64,000 nt of DNA. It comes from Lantana camara (lineage: Eukaryota; Streptophyta; Magnoliopsida; Lamiales; Verbenaceae). Below are positions 33,861 to 47,279 of this stretch, piece after piece. A program made the position numbers and the translations under genes. Below the pieces are notes generated by a model that did not search any database, was not told the origin of the DNA, and saw only the letters and a program-made list of their open reading frames with translations. The number at the start of each line of letters is the position of its first letter. The first letter of the stretch is position 1. The DNA is taken from contig CM074863.1 of the NCBI GenBank assembly GCA_037501455.1, positions 56,897,501 to 56,961,500 on the forward strand. Reading direction: 5' to 3'.

Positions 33861-36716
33861 TGTAGCACCCGCACGGTGGGTCACCACATCCCCCGCACCA
33901 AAGTCCGATCCACATACGAAATGAGGAGTCCGTACATGAACCAAACAGTGGCGAACGGGAGACTGACAAACTCACACCTAGGCTAGGCGGAACTTACACC
34001 CTGAAAGCAAAACTCAAACCAAAACGAAAATGCGGAAGCGAAACAAGCCAAGCAACAATCAAACATTCGTAAACAGTTGACTGGTTCAACTAGCATAAAT
34101 ACCTAATCCCGAATATCAAACAATAATCATAAATCCAACGGGTTCAACTAATTCAGGCAAACCTGTCCTAACCTGTCCCGAAATATACATATCAATTCAT
34201 ATATAAATTCTAAATATCATATTCAAATGTATCTTATACATAAGCTGAATTAAAGAAATGTGAATGCAAGACCACCTACTGGACAAAGACACAGAACAGA
34301 CTCCAAAAGACAGACACACTCCGCCTAGCACGAACTCCAAGCAAAACCTGCAAACTAAAGGTAAAAGGGGAGGGGTCAGTCTTAACTCGACTGAGTGAGG
34401 GGTTAACGCACTCACACTATATATATAAGAGCAAAGCACATATCAAATTCATAATGTTCATGAACGCGGGGATAGTTTTTGCACACCAAATCATTTCCCG
34501 TGATATACATATATATAAAGGGCTTACTTAGCAAAAGCAAACAAACCAATTTAACTTACCGAACAAACTTAGCAAAACCTATTAGTTCTTAACATATTCA
34601 AAACTTAACTTATCTTATAAAAACTCCCTTTTAGTTTAACTTAGAATCTATCCCCGTTTCATAAATCTTAACAGAACATACATATCATATCATATGGAAC
34701 TCGGCGGGTACGAGCTCCGACTCCCCCAATCTCCTCATAACATAACATATCAGAATCAAAACAGAAAACTTACATACATATCAAATCATATCATATCATC
34801 CTCAACTCCGGGTGATGGAAGGGTGTATACGCCCAAACCATCCAAACAAACGAGGGGAGCGCCTTGTGAGTACTCAAACCCTCAGGATTCCTTCCCTCAC
34901 CAAACCTCCTGGTGAGTTTAGGGGTGATCCTCTGCAGACATATGGAGACTATGCACAGGCTGAACCTCGACGGCCCTATACCATCCCGAGGGTTCCTTAC
35001 CCATAGCTCCGGGGCCCAACAAACACATATCATATCAGAACCCGCTACAACAGAGACAAACAGACATAACTTATACATATATACGTATACATACCACTTT
35101 CCGTTTCAATCAAACTCGGTCCTTGCCAAACTTGGCTCATGACAAGTATACGGTTAGAAGCATAGCTTCACGTGGCAAATCATAACAAATCATTCCAAAC
35201 CAAGCATACATAGGCTCGTACATTGCTTAACATACTTGCAAACCCGAGGCATATTCAATAAATACATATTTCACACTTACTTATATACATATAAGGCTTA
35301 TTAAATCACATGCATTCAAAACCGAGCACATTGCAATAAGGTGTAACTATATCCTAACCTCACCTGACACCGAAGAGGCCGAACACACAACAACTGATCC
35401 ACCCCGGAATCAACACGGCCAACAAAACACCACCCCGGGTGTACCTGAACAAACTGAACACAAAACAGGACTTAGACACAAGAATGAACCAAATAGACGC
35501 ACGGCTTATGTTTATGATTGGCATGAGGTCATGGATCACGTATACATGCATAAATCATTCATTCTTTAATATTAAAATACAATTCATGCACCAAACATAG
35601 CATATAATGCGAATTCATATCGAAACATACAATGCAATTAAGATATAAATCAATAAACGGCAAAAGAAATCAATTAAAAGCATAAAAACCCAAAACCAAC
35701 CTACTGGACCACGGGAAGGGCCGTTCCCAGAAACAAGGCAAAACGGGAACGGCCGTTCCCACCAGCGCTGCCCGGAAGGGCCGTTCCGGCCCAAAGAACA
35801 AAACGGGAACGGCCGTTCCCATACGCGGATGGGAATGGCCGTTCCGGCCCCAAGGCCAAAACGAGAACGGCCGTTCCGGCTCGTCCTGCTCACTAAAACA
35901 GAGCAGAAGCAGCAATGGCGTCGGGAGACACCACCACACACGCCCACAACCACAAACAACCACCAAATCAAGCAAAATTAACACAATAAAGCATGCTCGA
36001 CACGTAGGTCACATATTTCCACATTAGAACCCGTAAAACGGCCTAAATCATACAAAACTCACACCCCGATTACTATTCATCATCTCCCCAACAAAGCACG
36101 TAGGCACAAATCCGAGGCACGAAAGAGATATTAAAGTAAAGCATGTAACGAAAGGGTCACAAATCCTACCTTACGTCGTTGATCGGACGGTTGGATCTCC
36201 CAAACCCGAGCTCAAGGCTTCTTGGCCAAAATGGGGAAAAAGCTTCTCTTTTCCTTTCCTTGCTGCTGCAACGATCAAAGTGGGAGAGAAGGAAAGGCTT
36301 GGCCCTTTTTAGGGCCGGGCAAATGGGTCGGTTAAAACGGGTAGGGTCAAACGGTGTCTGGTCCAAACGGATCAGATTTAAAACGGTAGGGCTATCAATT
36401 GGCTTTAGAATTTAAAGGGTTAATTCATTGAATCCGAGTCGTCGAAACGAACTCAATGATGGGGTCGGAATTCGAATTCGAATTCCCGAGCTCAAATAGC
36501 CACGAAGGCTCATACGTCCTAATCACAATTAGGTCCCTAAATTGCAAATATTGGACAATTGAGTCCAAGTACAATTTAATTAAATCTAAAGCACACGTAA
36601 TTAAAATAAGTATCACGTTGACACGTAAGCATGCTAAATCAAATAATTCACAAAATTACTGAATTAAACTCTCTCGTGACGCCGTACCTGGAATGCCGAA
36701 GAGGCGGGGCGTCACA
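33861..36716 (-). repeat. 5' LTR of element G (2856 bp)
   Basis: Same organisation as the copy at 27760-30615, with scattered substitutions only. U3 palindrome 36486-36467, hairpin cluster 35879-35713, stem-loop 34842-34814. In the first unit of the cluster one palindrome mismatch seen in the other LTR (CTGTTCCC) is matched here (CCGTTCCC). Confidence 0.9.
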
Positions 36717-38433
36717 AAACGAGCCCTATATCACATAAGTCATGATTAGTAAAATACTCCAAGCCGATGAGTCCTACAGACAGTGGGAGTGTCAACCTGA
36801 CTCCTCTAAGGCTTGCTTGTGGGATCACGCCCTTAAGAAGGACCACCTTGTTTCATGGAGGTGCAAAGTGTATAGTTGATACGTGCGTGATACATGAGGG
36901 TGCTTACTTTAATAAGTAAGTTCACTGAGGTGCCCCGTGTGAGAACATTCCTAAAGGGGAAAGGAAGTTTCTATTTCAGGAAATGGAAACTTCCAGATTA
37001 GGAGATATCTCACGAGTCATTGATGTAATTAATTGATCCTTAGACTTGAGGTTCCTTGTCACTTTATGAGTTAACTCTGTAGTCTTAGGTATAAGCTTTA
37101 AAGGGTGTCGCCTTAGACAACTGATTCAAGGCTTATGCTGGGGCTGCACAAGTGATTCATGAAAGTGAATGAGAATCAAGAAAGGACCTACACTTGCATT
37201 TGCAAGGTGATCTCTTATTGTGTAAGTCATTCATATGCCATATGGAGTCCTTGGCCAAGGCAGTAGATCAAGACATCAAGAAAAGGGTTTCTTGGATTGA
37301 GATCAAATGGATATGAAATGCACTTAGCTTTAAGACCGGATTATTAGGGTTCTGATTATTCCCTTACCCTAGATCTTGGTTGAGAGATAGTAAGTAGGAG
37401 GATTGTATCTCACATGAATCAATGACTTATAGGTTCTGTCGAATCCGAACATTCCAATTCAGCTAGGGGTTAAACACCTGTTGCTAGACTATGGTCGTTT
37501 AATCTGTGGACTGATTAATTAATTAGTGAATTAATTAATTAGGGTCACTGCTAATTGAATTGAGAACCTAGAGGGTCACACACAACAACTTGGTTACATG
37601 AGTTGAGGCTTGAAAATGATTAAACGAGTTAATCGAGCCAAGAGGGTTCCACACGTGTGAAGTCACACGTGTGGCTCACGTGAGTGACACGTGTCACTGT
37701 GACACGTGTCACACACGTGTGAATATATATATATTATATATATATTAAATAATTAATTAGTTAATTATTTAATAGACTTTGGTTTAATTTTGAATTAAAA
37801 AGAAAGTCTAATTTTGGAGAAAATAATCTAGTTAATTAATTACGAATTAATTAATTAGATAAAAATAAGTTATTTATTTTATAATAAATAAAGTATAAAA
37901 TTATCCAAAAATAGTTTGGATATTTTTAGCTCTCTTAAAAGTTGACTAGAATTAGAATTCAAAGTCAAAGTTGGAAAATACTTGATGATCAAGTAATAGG
38001 AGAGAGAGGAACCAAATCCTTGTCCAATAAGGACTAGGTTCGGCCGCCCCTCCCAGCTCCCCTTTAGAGCTAATTGGCAATTCTTTTGGTTCATGTGTTG
38101 AACACCTTCCTTTCTCCAAGATTAAATTAAACCCTAGGTTAAGCCTAAACACTAACTAGAGAACTAGCATCCTTACTAGTTAAATTGTGATCAAGTTGGT
38201 GGACTTTCTCTAGAGACTTCAAGTTAGAAGTTTGAAGATTCGAGCTTTACCAAGGAGAGGGGATCAAGCCGCGAGAAGAGCGTTCTTGGGTGGCTTGAAA
38301 CGCTTCAAGAAAGAACAAAAGAAAAGTAAGTTTTCTGTCTTTACGAATTTGGTTACACGATTGCGAGTTCAAGATCCTTTTTGTTGGGAAATTTTTTTAA
38401 ATTCCGCTGCTTTCTGATTCGTGTTTTCCAACA
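36717..38433 (+). repeat. Copia-3 5' LTR, second part
   Basis: Continues the LTR after element G and aligns with copia-2 (22421-23200 and 17983-18878 inverted). Contains dense CACGTGTCAC palindromes (37660-37720). Ends TTTTCCAACA two bases before the primer-binding site. Confidence 0.85.
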
Positions 38434-38435
38434 AG

Positions 38436-38448
38436 TGGTATCAGAGCC
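38436..38448 (+). other. Primer-binding site of copia-3
   Basis: TGGTATCAGAGCC, perfect initiator-Met match, two bases after the LTR. Confidence 0.9.
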
Positions 38449-38780
38449 ACCTCGTTAATCGTGTTTCTGATTCGTCTCAATTATTCTGAATTTGGTAGAA
38501 ATTCTTAGGCTTAGATGCGAATTAGGTATTCATGAGTTCTTTCAGAAAGCCTGAAATACGAAACTGTAATTTTTCCTGAATTTCTGAAACTGTTTTCTTA
38601 AATTGTGATTTTGAAAACCGTTTTGATTGAAATATGTTTAAATCGAATTTTTAATTTTTGGATTGAACCGGGTTTTCGAGAAACCCAGAAATACGAAACG
38701 AACACGAAAAGCAACGAGCCTAGGCGTGCTAGCACGTCGCACGCCCAGGCCCGTCGCCGCCGCCCAGCTCCTCCCGCAAC
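38449..38780 (+). other. Copia-3 leader, truncated
   Basis: No gag frame recognised. The last 80 bp are GC-rich (CGTCGCCGCCGCCC). It ends at the deletion junction with gypsy sequence. Confidence 0.6.
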
Positions 38781-38848
38781 AGTTTCACCCCGACTTATTT
38801 CCGAGCGAGCAGTGAATCCGAGGACGGATTCTTTTAAGGGGGAGAGAT
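38781..38848 (+). pseudogene. 3' tip of a second gag-pol copy with pre-PPT hairpin
   Basis: Matches 47212-47279: the last dozen codons (FHPDLFPSEQ), stop, hairpin GAATCCG-AGGA-CGGATTC (38814-38831) and polypurine tract AAGGGGGAGAGATTG. This shows LTR C1 was the 3' LTR of an upstream gypsy copy. Confidence 0.88.
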
Positions 38849-41800
38849 TGTAACGCCCCGACTTTTTGGACGTAAAGGTACGACGTATGTGTTTACCAAT
38901 TTGCGAGAATTAATTGTTTTTACGTGTTTTATATTTAATTTTATTATAAATTGTTATTATTTTATTTTATTATATTTTATTTTAATTTATTATTATTTTA
39001 AAATATTTCGTATTATAATATATATATATATATTTCAATTATTGCTAATTTAATTATTAATGTTAATTATGTTGTTAATTTAATGATTATGCTAATTAAG
39101 TGTTATGTTAATTAATCATGTTTAACCATATTAATTAATTATTCAAGTTTTTTACGTTGACTTTATTTAATTTAATTAATATTAGAATTAATTCATTTAT
39201 TTAAATTTTATTGCATGGATTTTAATGTATATATGCATGAATTGCATGAAATGTGCATGTTGCTTATTTTGTGCTTCGTTCTTATATGAAATGATATCGA
39301 AATGCCATGAATTCGTAGTATGTCGTAAATATATGTGTTATGAACTTGCTTATATGCTCGGTTTATGTTTTCGAATTTATTTGACTTGTTAACGAATTTA
39401 ATTTGAATTGTGGAACCAAATCGGGGGGTTAACGAGCACTTAGCGTACCCTTGGTTCCGAATTTTATATCTTGAGCTCGGGAACTCGGATTCGAGTTCCG
39501 TCAACTCCGCTGAACTCATAACGAAAATTCGAGTTTAGTAAACTTAGCCTTATATTTTTCCTAAGTCATTTGAACCTCCGAAATTCAACCGAAAAACGAA
39601 ACGGAGACTAAACTAACCTTGTTGTACAAAAATAGCCATATCTTATTCAAACTTTAACCAAATTAACCATGGTTTGATTCTATTGAACCCTAACTCAACC
39701 CCCTAACCGGATATAGCATGCCCTAACCAAACCAATCCTCACACAATCCCCAAAACTCAGCCAAAGTCACTGGAATTTCTGGCAGTCCCATAACCCTTCA
39801 TTCCTTAGAGATTTTGGAGCTCAAATCTCATCCAAACTTCTTCCAATCAACAAGGTAAGCTTAGGGTTGTAATATATGTTCATTTCTGATCATTTTCATC
39901 CTTTTATTCACAAATTTGAGCATGGATTCGTGGATTTCTGGACTGCATCCGAAAATGGAGAGTTTTGGGCAAATTTTTGATCTCATTCGATTTTAAATGG
40001 TTTTGATTGATTCCAAACTTGAGAATGATTATTTTGAAATCCTCATATCATTTATGATCATTGATTTCATGGTGGTTGAAGTATTAATGAGTTATCATTT
40101 ATGACACTTTGAGAAAAATTCACATAAATGTCACGTATGCTTCCTTTTCTTGATTGAGCTAGTTTGGAACTGATATATATGTTGAAATGGTGTTGCTTGG
40201 CTGAGTATTTGTTGTTCTAAACTGGTATGAATAGATGGAGATGAAGTGAATCGTTCATGCCCCTGTTTTTCGCGTTTGGTTGCCCTGTTTTTCAACTGAT
40301 TTTCTGCTGTCATGGCTGCTGCGTTCCTTCTCTCTTTTGATGTCCATTTTCATGGCTTCTTGGTGTGTGTTTTAGCTGAGTTCTTACAGCACTTCATGCT
40401 TAGCTTTGCTGCCTTTCTTGCTTGCATTTCATGCGTACGTTGCTGCCCTTCTTCTGCGTCAGTTTCTGTCAAAAACAGGGGAGGCTGCTGCTGCACGACA
40501 CGGGGGTGTCGTTCCTGCCTTTCCAGCGCGGAACGGGGGTGCGATTTTTGGCCTGAGTTGCTGTACCGAGACACGGGGGTGTCTCGGTCTGGGCTTGGGA
40601 GGTGACACGGGGGTGTCACCCCGTTTTTCTTGAACTGTTGCCTGCGTTTCTGAACTGCTGCATAGATGTATATATAGGTACTGTGTGTGCATGTGTATAC
40701 ATGGCTGTATAATTACATATATGCATAGCTTGTGTGTGTGTGCATGGCTTGTGTGAGTAAGTGCATGCATGCGTATATAATATATAGTATATATTTATGT
40801 GTGTGCATGCATGTTAATGTACGTGTATATATATATATGTATATTATATGTATTATATGTTTATTGTATAGTTATATATGTTTATTATATTATATATAAT
40901 TATTATATATGTTAAATATTATTTGATTTAATTCAATTCTTGAAGTTAATTGATCTCTATTTCGCGTATTTAATTTACCGACTATTGACTGAACGTTTTA
41001 TTTATTTTATTCCTATTTGTGAATATGAATATTACTTGCTATGATTATTAAATGGAATTCTTAGATTAATTGATATGCATTATGAGTGTTATGAACTTAT
41101 GAATTTATGAAATTGAATGAAATATATGAACGAATGATTTGATTATATGTTTTAAATTCCTTAATAGTGCACATGAACATTTTCATGATATAATATGATC
41201 ATTTATGCATTCATGTCATATTCACTTCATTGCCGAGCGTCATATGTGGTCATTGAGTCTCATACCTTTTCTTTTGCACAGATTCGGGTTTGGTCGGAGA
41301 CGAGGGCGAGCATTGAGACGCTTGTGCCTTTCTTTTGCTTTGAAAAGGTGGATTTTTCTTCTAATAGTTAAAGTGACCCGATATATCCCTTATGTGAAAG
41401 GTTTTAAGCCAAAATAGTATATTTATATATATCGAGTCATTTTGGGTAAATGATTTCAAACGTATGACCCCTTTTATTTATGAAACCCTACCTTATGTTT
41501 GGCGAGACATTTATGATTTATGATTGCACGGGCCCCGGGACTTAGTATATGTGGCTAACCGAGGAAGCAAGGGCTGACGGGGATCCCATATACTAGTTCC
41601 AACCAACTATGGAGAAACAGACTTCGTCAAGGAGTTTTTGACGAGGAAACGCTAACCGGGCTTTGAGGACTCATGAACCTCATAGCCGCATTGATATGAT
41701 TAGGTGGTCGGGCCTTGCAAACCCGTCCACCACCCGGAGGAAGAAGGTGTATATGAATTATTATGATCATGTTATGTATGAGCACAAAAGATATATGTAT

Positions 41801-42511
41801 GATAATGAATGATTGAATAATTGATTATGATTACACGAGGAGTAGGTTGGAGATTGTGCACGCCCACTCGCCGGGCCATAAACCCTTATGAACAATTATG
41901 AATGAATATGAACGTCGTAATCCCGTTGATGTTTTCTTTTATTTTAACCACATGGTAAATTCTTATTAAACTTCATACGGGATTAGGGCTTGCATGTATG
42001 TGTTTAATTTATGCGATATTATGTCTTATGTCCCGTTTTATACCCACCAGTCTCTTTTAGACTGAACCCGGTTGCTTTCAGTTGTTTTGTGCAGGTATAG
42101 GAGTGCTAGGCGGGAATACAAGTCGTCTAGGTCTTGCATTTATGTTTAGCACTTCTTTTCAGTCTCATATGTTCATACTCTTATTGCTACTTTGTTTATG
42201 AGCATAGTATAGCATGGAGCGTCATGATTTGTAGGCCGTGAGTGCCGTTGAACTGAATGCTTTTATATATCTATTTTTGGAGCTTGGTGGCTCGTTGTAT
42301 ATATATGCTATGTCGTTCTTGCTTCCGCGTTTTACTTTAACTCTGATTTTATATTATCTTGAGTTGAATGGTTTAAGGGTTAGTCCCGCCTAGCATAGCG
42401 TGTGTGTTGTGTCCCCGTTCGCCGTGGATTTGGCACGTGTATGGACTTCCATTTCATATACGGGTCGGGTCTCGGTGCGGGGGATGTGGTACCTTACGCT
42501 CGGGTGCTACA
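38849..42511 (+). repeat. LTR C1 (3663 bp)
   Basis: Middle LTR of the composite. U3 palindrome 39480-39499; CAAG|GTAAGC at 39854|39855; hairpin cluster 40497-40620; exon-like block matching 26963-27028 of LTR E; stem-loop 41703-41731; ACTCGCCGGGC 41866-41876; TGTGCAG| at 42093 followed by CTAGGCGG. Ends GGGTGCTACA. Confidence 0.92.
40497..40620 (+). repeat. Palindromic hairpin cluster in LTR C1
   Basis: Same three main units as LTR E. The middle one has GGGGG where E has GAGGG in the loop, with the stem unchanged. Confidence 0.82.
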
Positions 42512-42519
42512 TCCTTATA

Positions 42520-42531
42520 TGGTATCAGAGC
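42520..42531 (+). other. Primer-binding site of element C
   Basis: TGGTATCAGAGC, eight bases after LTR C1. Confidence 0.92.
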
Positions 42532-42725
42532 TTAGGGTTGCAAAACCCGGGCTCTAGTGTCGTGTTGAGTCAGTTAGGTCGTTCGGCTTTAGGAACAACT
42601 TGTCAATGTGTTGCATATGCATTGTGTACGTGCTTGTGTGTTTTAAATCTTGAATTTTGATCGAATTAATTGCACTTGCATGCATGGACTAAAAATAGCA
42701 TGCATTTCAGTGTTTCTTGAACAGG
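42532..42725 (+). other. Leader of element C
   Basis: Holds the post-PBS block (42572-42594) and ends TTGAACAG directly before the gag ATG, the same CAG|GATG arrangement as element A. Confidence 0.7.
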
Positions 42726-45700
42726 ATGCCTCCACGTAGACACCGTGAGAGATCTCCAGGACACCGCCGTCATCATGACCGATCCCGTACGCCTCCACCC
42801 CAACCACAAGCACCACCAATGGACATGGGAAATTTCATGGAAGCGGTTTTCAATTATGTCGAGCATAGGAGGGCTCAAGCTCACCCACCACAACAAGCAG
42901 AACAACAAGCTCCTCCACCAAACCATAATAATAGAGATCCTCATGGGGTGTTTCTGAGCTACAACCCCCCTCGGTTTTCTGGTTCTATTGATGATGCGGT
43001 CTCGGAGGGTTGGTTGATTCAATTAGAGAGGATATTTGGAGTCCGACAGTTTACTACGCAAGAGAAGGCTCAATTTGCTATGTTCCAACTTGATGGAGAT
43101 GCGTATGAATGGTGGGAACGAACAAGAGAGAAACTTGAAGTGGATGAAGAGGAAGTGACTTGGGAGGTTTTCAAGAGAGAATTCCGGGAATGCTTTGTAG
43201 CGGAGGTAGTGAGAGAGAGGAAGGAGCAGGAGTTCATGGATTTAAGGAAAGGTGCGCGTACGGTGACTCAATATCTCGCCGTATTTAACAGACTTGGGAA
43301 ATATGCTCCTCATGTCACCCGGGATGAGAAGAGAAAGTCGAGAAAATTCATTGCGGGATTGAGACAGGACTTGAGACACGGTCAGGCGGGTTACAACTTC
43401 GAGTCATTTGCCGACACTGTGCAAAGGGCTTTGGTTCAAGAGGAGGAATTCAAGAAGAAGGATCCGATATTTAGAGCTCCAATGGGAAGAGGTTCCGGAT
43501 CGAATTCGGGAAAGAGGCCGATGATTCAAGCTACTCCCCGTCCTAAGGGTCCGTTTAAGAAGCCAAGAATGGGAGGACCAACTCCACCGGTTCTAAAAGC
43601 TTTGCCTGCACCAACGAGGGATCGACAAGGTCCGAGTGAGGCGAGATTGGCTCAAGCTCCTTGTACACATTGTGGAGGACCAACTCACAATTTCTATAAC
43701 TGTCGGAGGAGGTTGAATTTGTGCCTCATATGCGGGAAGGGTGACCATATGGCGGATACTTGTCCTAACAAGGACCCCGGATTTCAAAGACGAGTTCAAA
43801 GGCCAATGATCCCGGCTCGTGCTTACGCCCTCGAGGGTGAGGAGCAAGATGCAGAGATTGATCCCACAGCTGTGGTAGAAGGTACCCTATGCATACATAA
43901 CATGAGCATTCATGCACTCTTTGATCCGAGTGCCACGCATTCCTTTATTTCTTGTGATATAGTTGCCACTCTGTGTTTGCCTATTATTTGTCTTTCTTCT
44001 TGTTATTTGGTGAGTTCGCCACTGGGTGGTAGTCTTCAGACAGATCGGTTGGTTCGGGAGTGTTCAGTTCTGATTGAAGGGAAAGAATATTCGGCTGATT
44101 TAATTGTTATGCCTATGAAGAGGTATGGAGTTATCTTGGGTATGGACTGGTTGTCCAGGCACCGGGCCAATGTTGATTGTTTTGCGAAGAAGGTGATTTT
44201 GGGTATTGAATTAGTGATTGGTAGTGGATCAAGAACGGTATCTCTCTTGTCTTATATGGAAGCTCACAAGTTGATGAGAGAAGGAGCAACGTGATTTATT
44301 GTTTACCTTCTCAATAGGCCGAAAGATCAAGTCAAATTGGAGGATACCGCGGTTGTTAAGGATTTTTCCGATGTGTTTCCGGAGAATTTGAGTTCTTTAC
44401 CACCAGACCGTGAGATCGAATTTGTTATTGACTTATACCCAGGATCCACACCGTATTCTAAGACTCCGTATCGGATGGCACCGGCCGAATTGAAAGAGTT
44501 AAAGATTCAATTGGAAGAATTACTCAAAGTTGGATATATACGGCCAAGTTCGTCACCTTGGGGTGCTCCGGTTCTCTTTGTTAAGAAAAAAGATGAAACC
44601 TTAAGAATGTGTATAGATTACCGGGAGCTTAATCGGATGACTGTAAAGAATAAGTATCCTTTGCCACATATTAAGGATTTATTCGATATGTTACAAGGTT
44701 CGGGGGTATACTCAAAATTGGACTTGAGACAAGGATACTATCAATTGAAGATCCGGGATGAGGACATTCCAAAGACGGGATTTAACACCCGGTATGGACA
44801 CTACGAGTCCGTAGTGATGCCTTTTAGATTGACTAATGCTCCGGCTGCTTTTATGGATATGATGCATCGAATTTTCCGGCCCTATTTGGACAAGTTTGGG
44901 GTAATCTTCATCGATGACATCTTGGTTTATTCGAGGACTCTGGAGGATCATGCCAGGCACCTCAGAATTGTGTTAGACACCTTAAGGGAACATCGGTTGT
45001 ATGCTAAGTTTAGCAAATGCGAGTTTTGGATTGATCGGGTAGCATTTTTGGGCCATATTATTTCAAGGAAAGGTTTGGAAGTAGACCCTTCTAAGATTGA
45101 GACGGTTATTCAATGGCAAAGCCCGAAAAATGCTTCAGAAGTAAGGAGTTTCTTAGGTTTGGCAGGCTACTATCGAAGATTCGTTCAGGATTTCTCGAAG
45201 ATTGCGGCTCCTTTAACCCGATTGACTAAGAAAGCGGTTAAGTTTGAGTGGGACGAGGTATGTGAGGCTAGCTTTCAACTTTTAAAGGAAAAGTTGACCA
45301 CTGCTCCTGTATTAGCGCTTCCCGAAGGTACAGAAGGATATACAGTTTATACGGACGCCTCAAAGGAAGGTTTGGGATGTGTGTTGATGCAGAATGGAAG
45401 AGTAATCGCCTATGCCTCAAGGAAATTGAAAGAGCATGAACAGAACTACCCCACTCACGATTTGGAATTAGCGGCAGTGATCTTTGCTTTGGGTAAGTGG
45501 AGACACTATCTTTATGGAATTTCGTTCGAGGTCTTTTCCGATCACAAGAGTCTCCAATACTTATTCTCACAAAAGGAATTGAATAAGAGTCAACGGCGTT
45601 GGATGGAACTGTTGGCGGATTATGAGTGTACAATCCGATACCACCCCGACAAAGCCAATTTGGTCACGGATGCACTTAGTAGGAAAGCTAGTGTGTCCAA

Positions 45701-47246
45701 TGTGAAAGTGGAAATTGGAGATAAATATGAGTTGTTCAGACTGAGGGCTAGTATTCGGAATATTACGGTTCAACCAGATCTTAAACAGAAATTATTTGAT
45801 GCTCAGAGGATTGATCCCGAGGTTCAGAAATTAGCTGAGAAAGCTCGAGCTGATTCAGAGTGTCCGTTTGGGTTTGATGATACGGGACTTCTAAGATTCA
45901 AGAATAGAATTGTTGTCCCGGAAGAGTTAAAAAGGATTATTCTTGAGGAAGCCCATCGGTCAGGGTATTCGATACATCCCGGAGGGAACAAAATGTATAA
46001 GGATCTTAAGCAATTCTATTGGTGGAATGGGTTGAAACGGGATGTGATCGACTTCATGAAACACTGTATGACCTGTCAAGTGGTAAAGGCAGAACATCAA
46101 AAGCCATCGGGGCTACTTCAACCATTGCCTATCCCGGAGTGGAAATGGGAACAAATAGCCATGGATTTTGTTTCGGGATTACCAAGAGTGAGAGGAGGTT
46201 TCGATAGAATTTGGGTTATAGTGGACAGATTGACAAAATCAGCTCATTTCCTTGCTATCAGAATGTCCGATAAAGTGAGTAAGTTGGCCAAGAGATACAA
46301 TGATGAGATTGTCAGGCTTCATGGTGTACCTGTTAGTATTGTCTCGGATCGGGATCCCAGATTTACTTCACGGTTATGGCAAGAATTACAGAAGTGTTTG
46401 GGAACAAGACTTCAATTCAGCACAACTTTCCATCCTCAGACCGACGGACAATCAGAAAGGTTGATTAAGTATCTGGAGGACTTGTTGAGAGCATGTGCAT
46501 TGGACTTTCAAAGTTCATGGAATGAACAATTGCCGTTAATCGAGTTTGCTTACAACAATAGCTATCAAGCCTCGATTGAAATGGCCCCTTATGAAGCTCT
46601 TTACGGACGTAAATGTCGATCACCGTTGTTCTTTGACTTGGAGGAATGGAATTGGACCAAGCAAGAAGGGATTAAAAGAGGGGAAAAGAAGGAAAAACCC
46701 TCTAAGGCTGTACAAGAGGCTATTGATAAGGTCCAGATAATTAGACAACGGATGAAGGCCGCTCAGGATCGACAAAAGAGTTATGCAGACCTTCGGAGGA
46801 AGAATTTGGAGTTTGAGATTGGAGATAGAGTTTTCTGAAAGGCTTCTCCACGAGAAGGGTTCTCAAGGATTGGACGAGGAGGAAAATTAAACCCTCGGTA
46901 TATGGGACCGTATGAGATTTTAGAGAAGACTGGGGATACGGCCTATCGATTGGATTTGCCTCCGAGTTTGACTGGAATTCATAACGTATTTCATGTTTCA
47001 CAGCTCCGAAAATATTATCGAGACGAGTCCGAGGTTCTACCGGTTGAAGAAGTGGAATTAGAACCGGATCTCACCTTCGTTCAGAAGCCGATTAAGATAT
47101 TGGATCGAAAATTTCAGCAACTCCGAAATCGGCGTATTCCACTAGTCAAGGTTCTTTGGAGAAGTGATAAAACCGAAGAGGCTACGTGGGAGACGGAGGA
47201 AAAGATGAGAAAGTTTCACCCCGACTTATTTCCGAGCGAGCAGTGA
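42726..47246 (+). pseudogene. Gag-pol of element C, two in-frame stops
   Basis: Full-length relative of the element A polyprotein in one frame (about 1506 codons), with TGA at codon 523 (44292, just before the RT region) and at codon 1371 (46836, after GDRVF before the chromodomain). Gag domain, two CCHC knuckles (CTHCGGPTHNFYNC, CLICGKGDHMADTC), protease, RT with FIDD, RNase H, integrase and chromodomain are all readable. Other likely damaging changes: protease triplet DPS in place of DPG, RT motif MPFRLTN in place of MPFGLTN, and SIEMAP in place of SIGMAP in integrase. Starts MPPRR at 42726 directly after CAG. It cannot give full-length Pol without readthrough of both stops. Confidence 0.92.
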
Positions 47247-47279
47247 ATCCGAGGACGGATTCTTTTAAGGGGGAGAGAT
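47245..47279 (+). other. Pre-PPT hairpin and polypurine tract of element C
   Basis: GAATCCG-AGGA-CGGATTC (47245-47262) overlaps the TGA stop by two bases; then TTTTAAGGGGGAGAGATTG up to the LTR. Confidence 0.85.

Larger units (their letters stand above)
27760..36716 (-). mobile_element. Element G, gag-only gypsy (TR-GAG-like), minus strand
   Basis: Two closely similar 2856-bp LTRs (27760-30615 and 33861-36716, exact offset 6101) flank a 3245-bp interior. That interior has a primer-binding site (33841-33852), a gag frame (33511-32633), a long non-coding stretch and a polypurine tract next to 30615. No protease, RT or integrase is present, so it must depend on enzymes from elsewhere. The layout matches the TR-GAG class described in plants. 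LTR start TGTGACGCCCCG links it to the B/D family. Confidence 0.87.
27595..38780 (+). mobile_element. Copia-3, plus strand, 5' end only
   Basis: 5' LTR (27595-27759 joined to 36717-38433), primer-binding site and about 330 bp of leader, then an abrupt switch at 38780/38781 to gypsy pol 3' end. The rest of the element is deleted. Its 5' LTR is split by element G. Confidence 0.83.
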
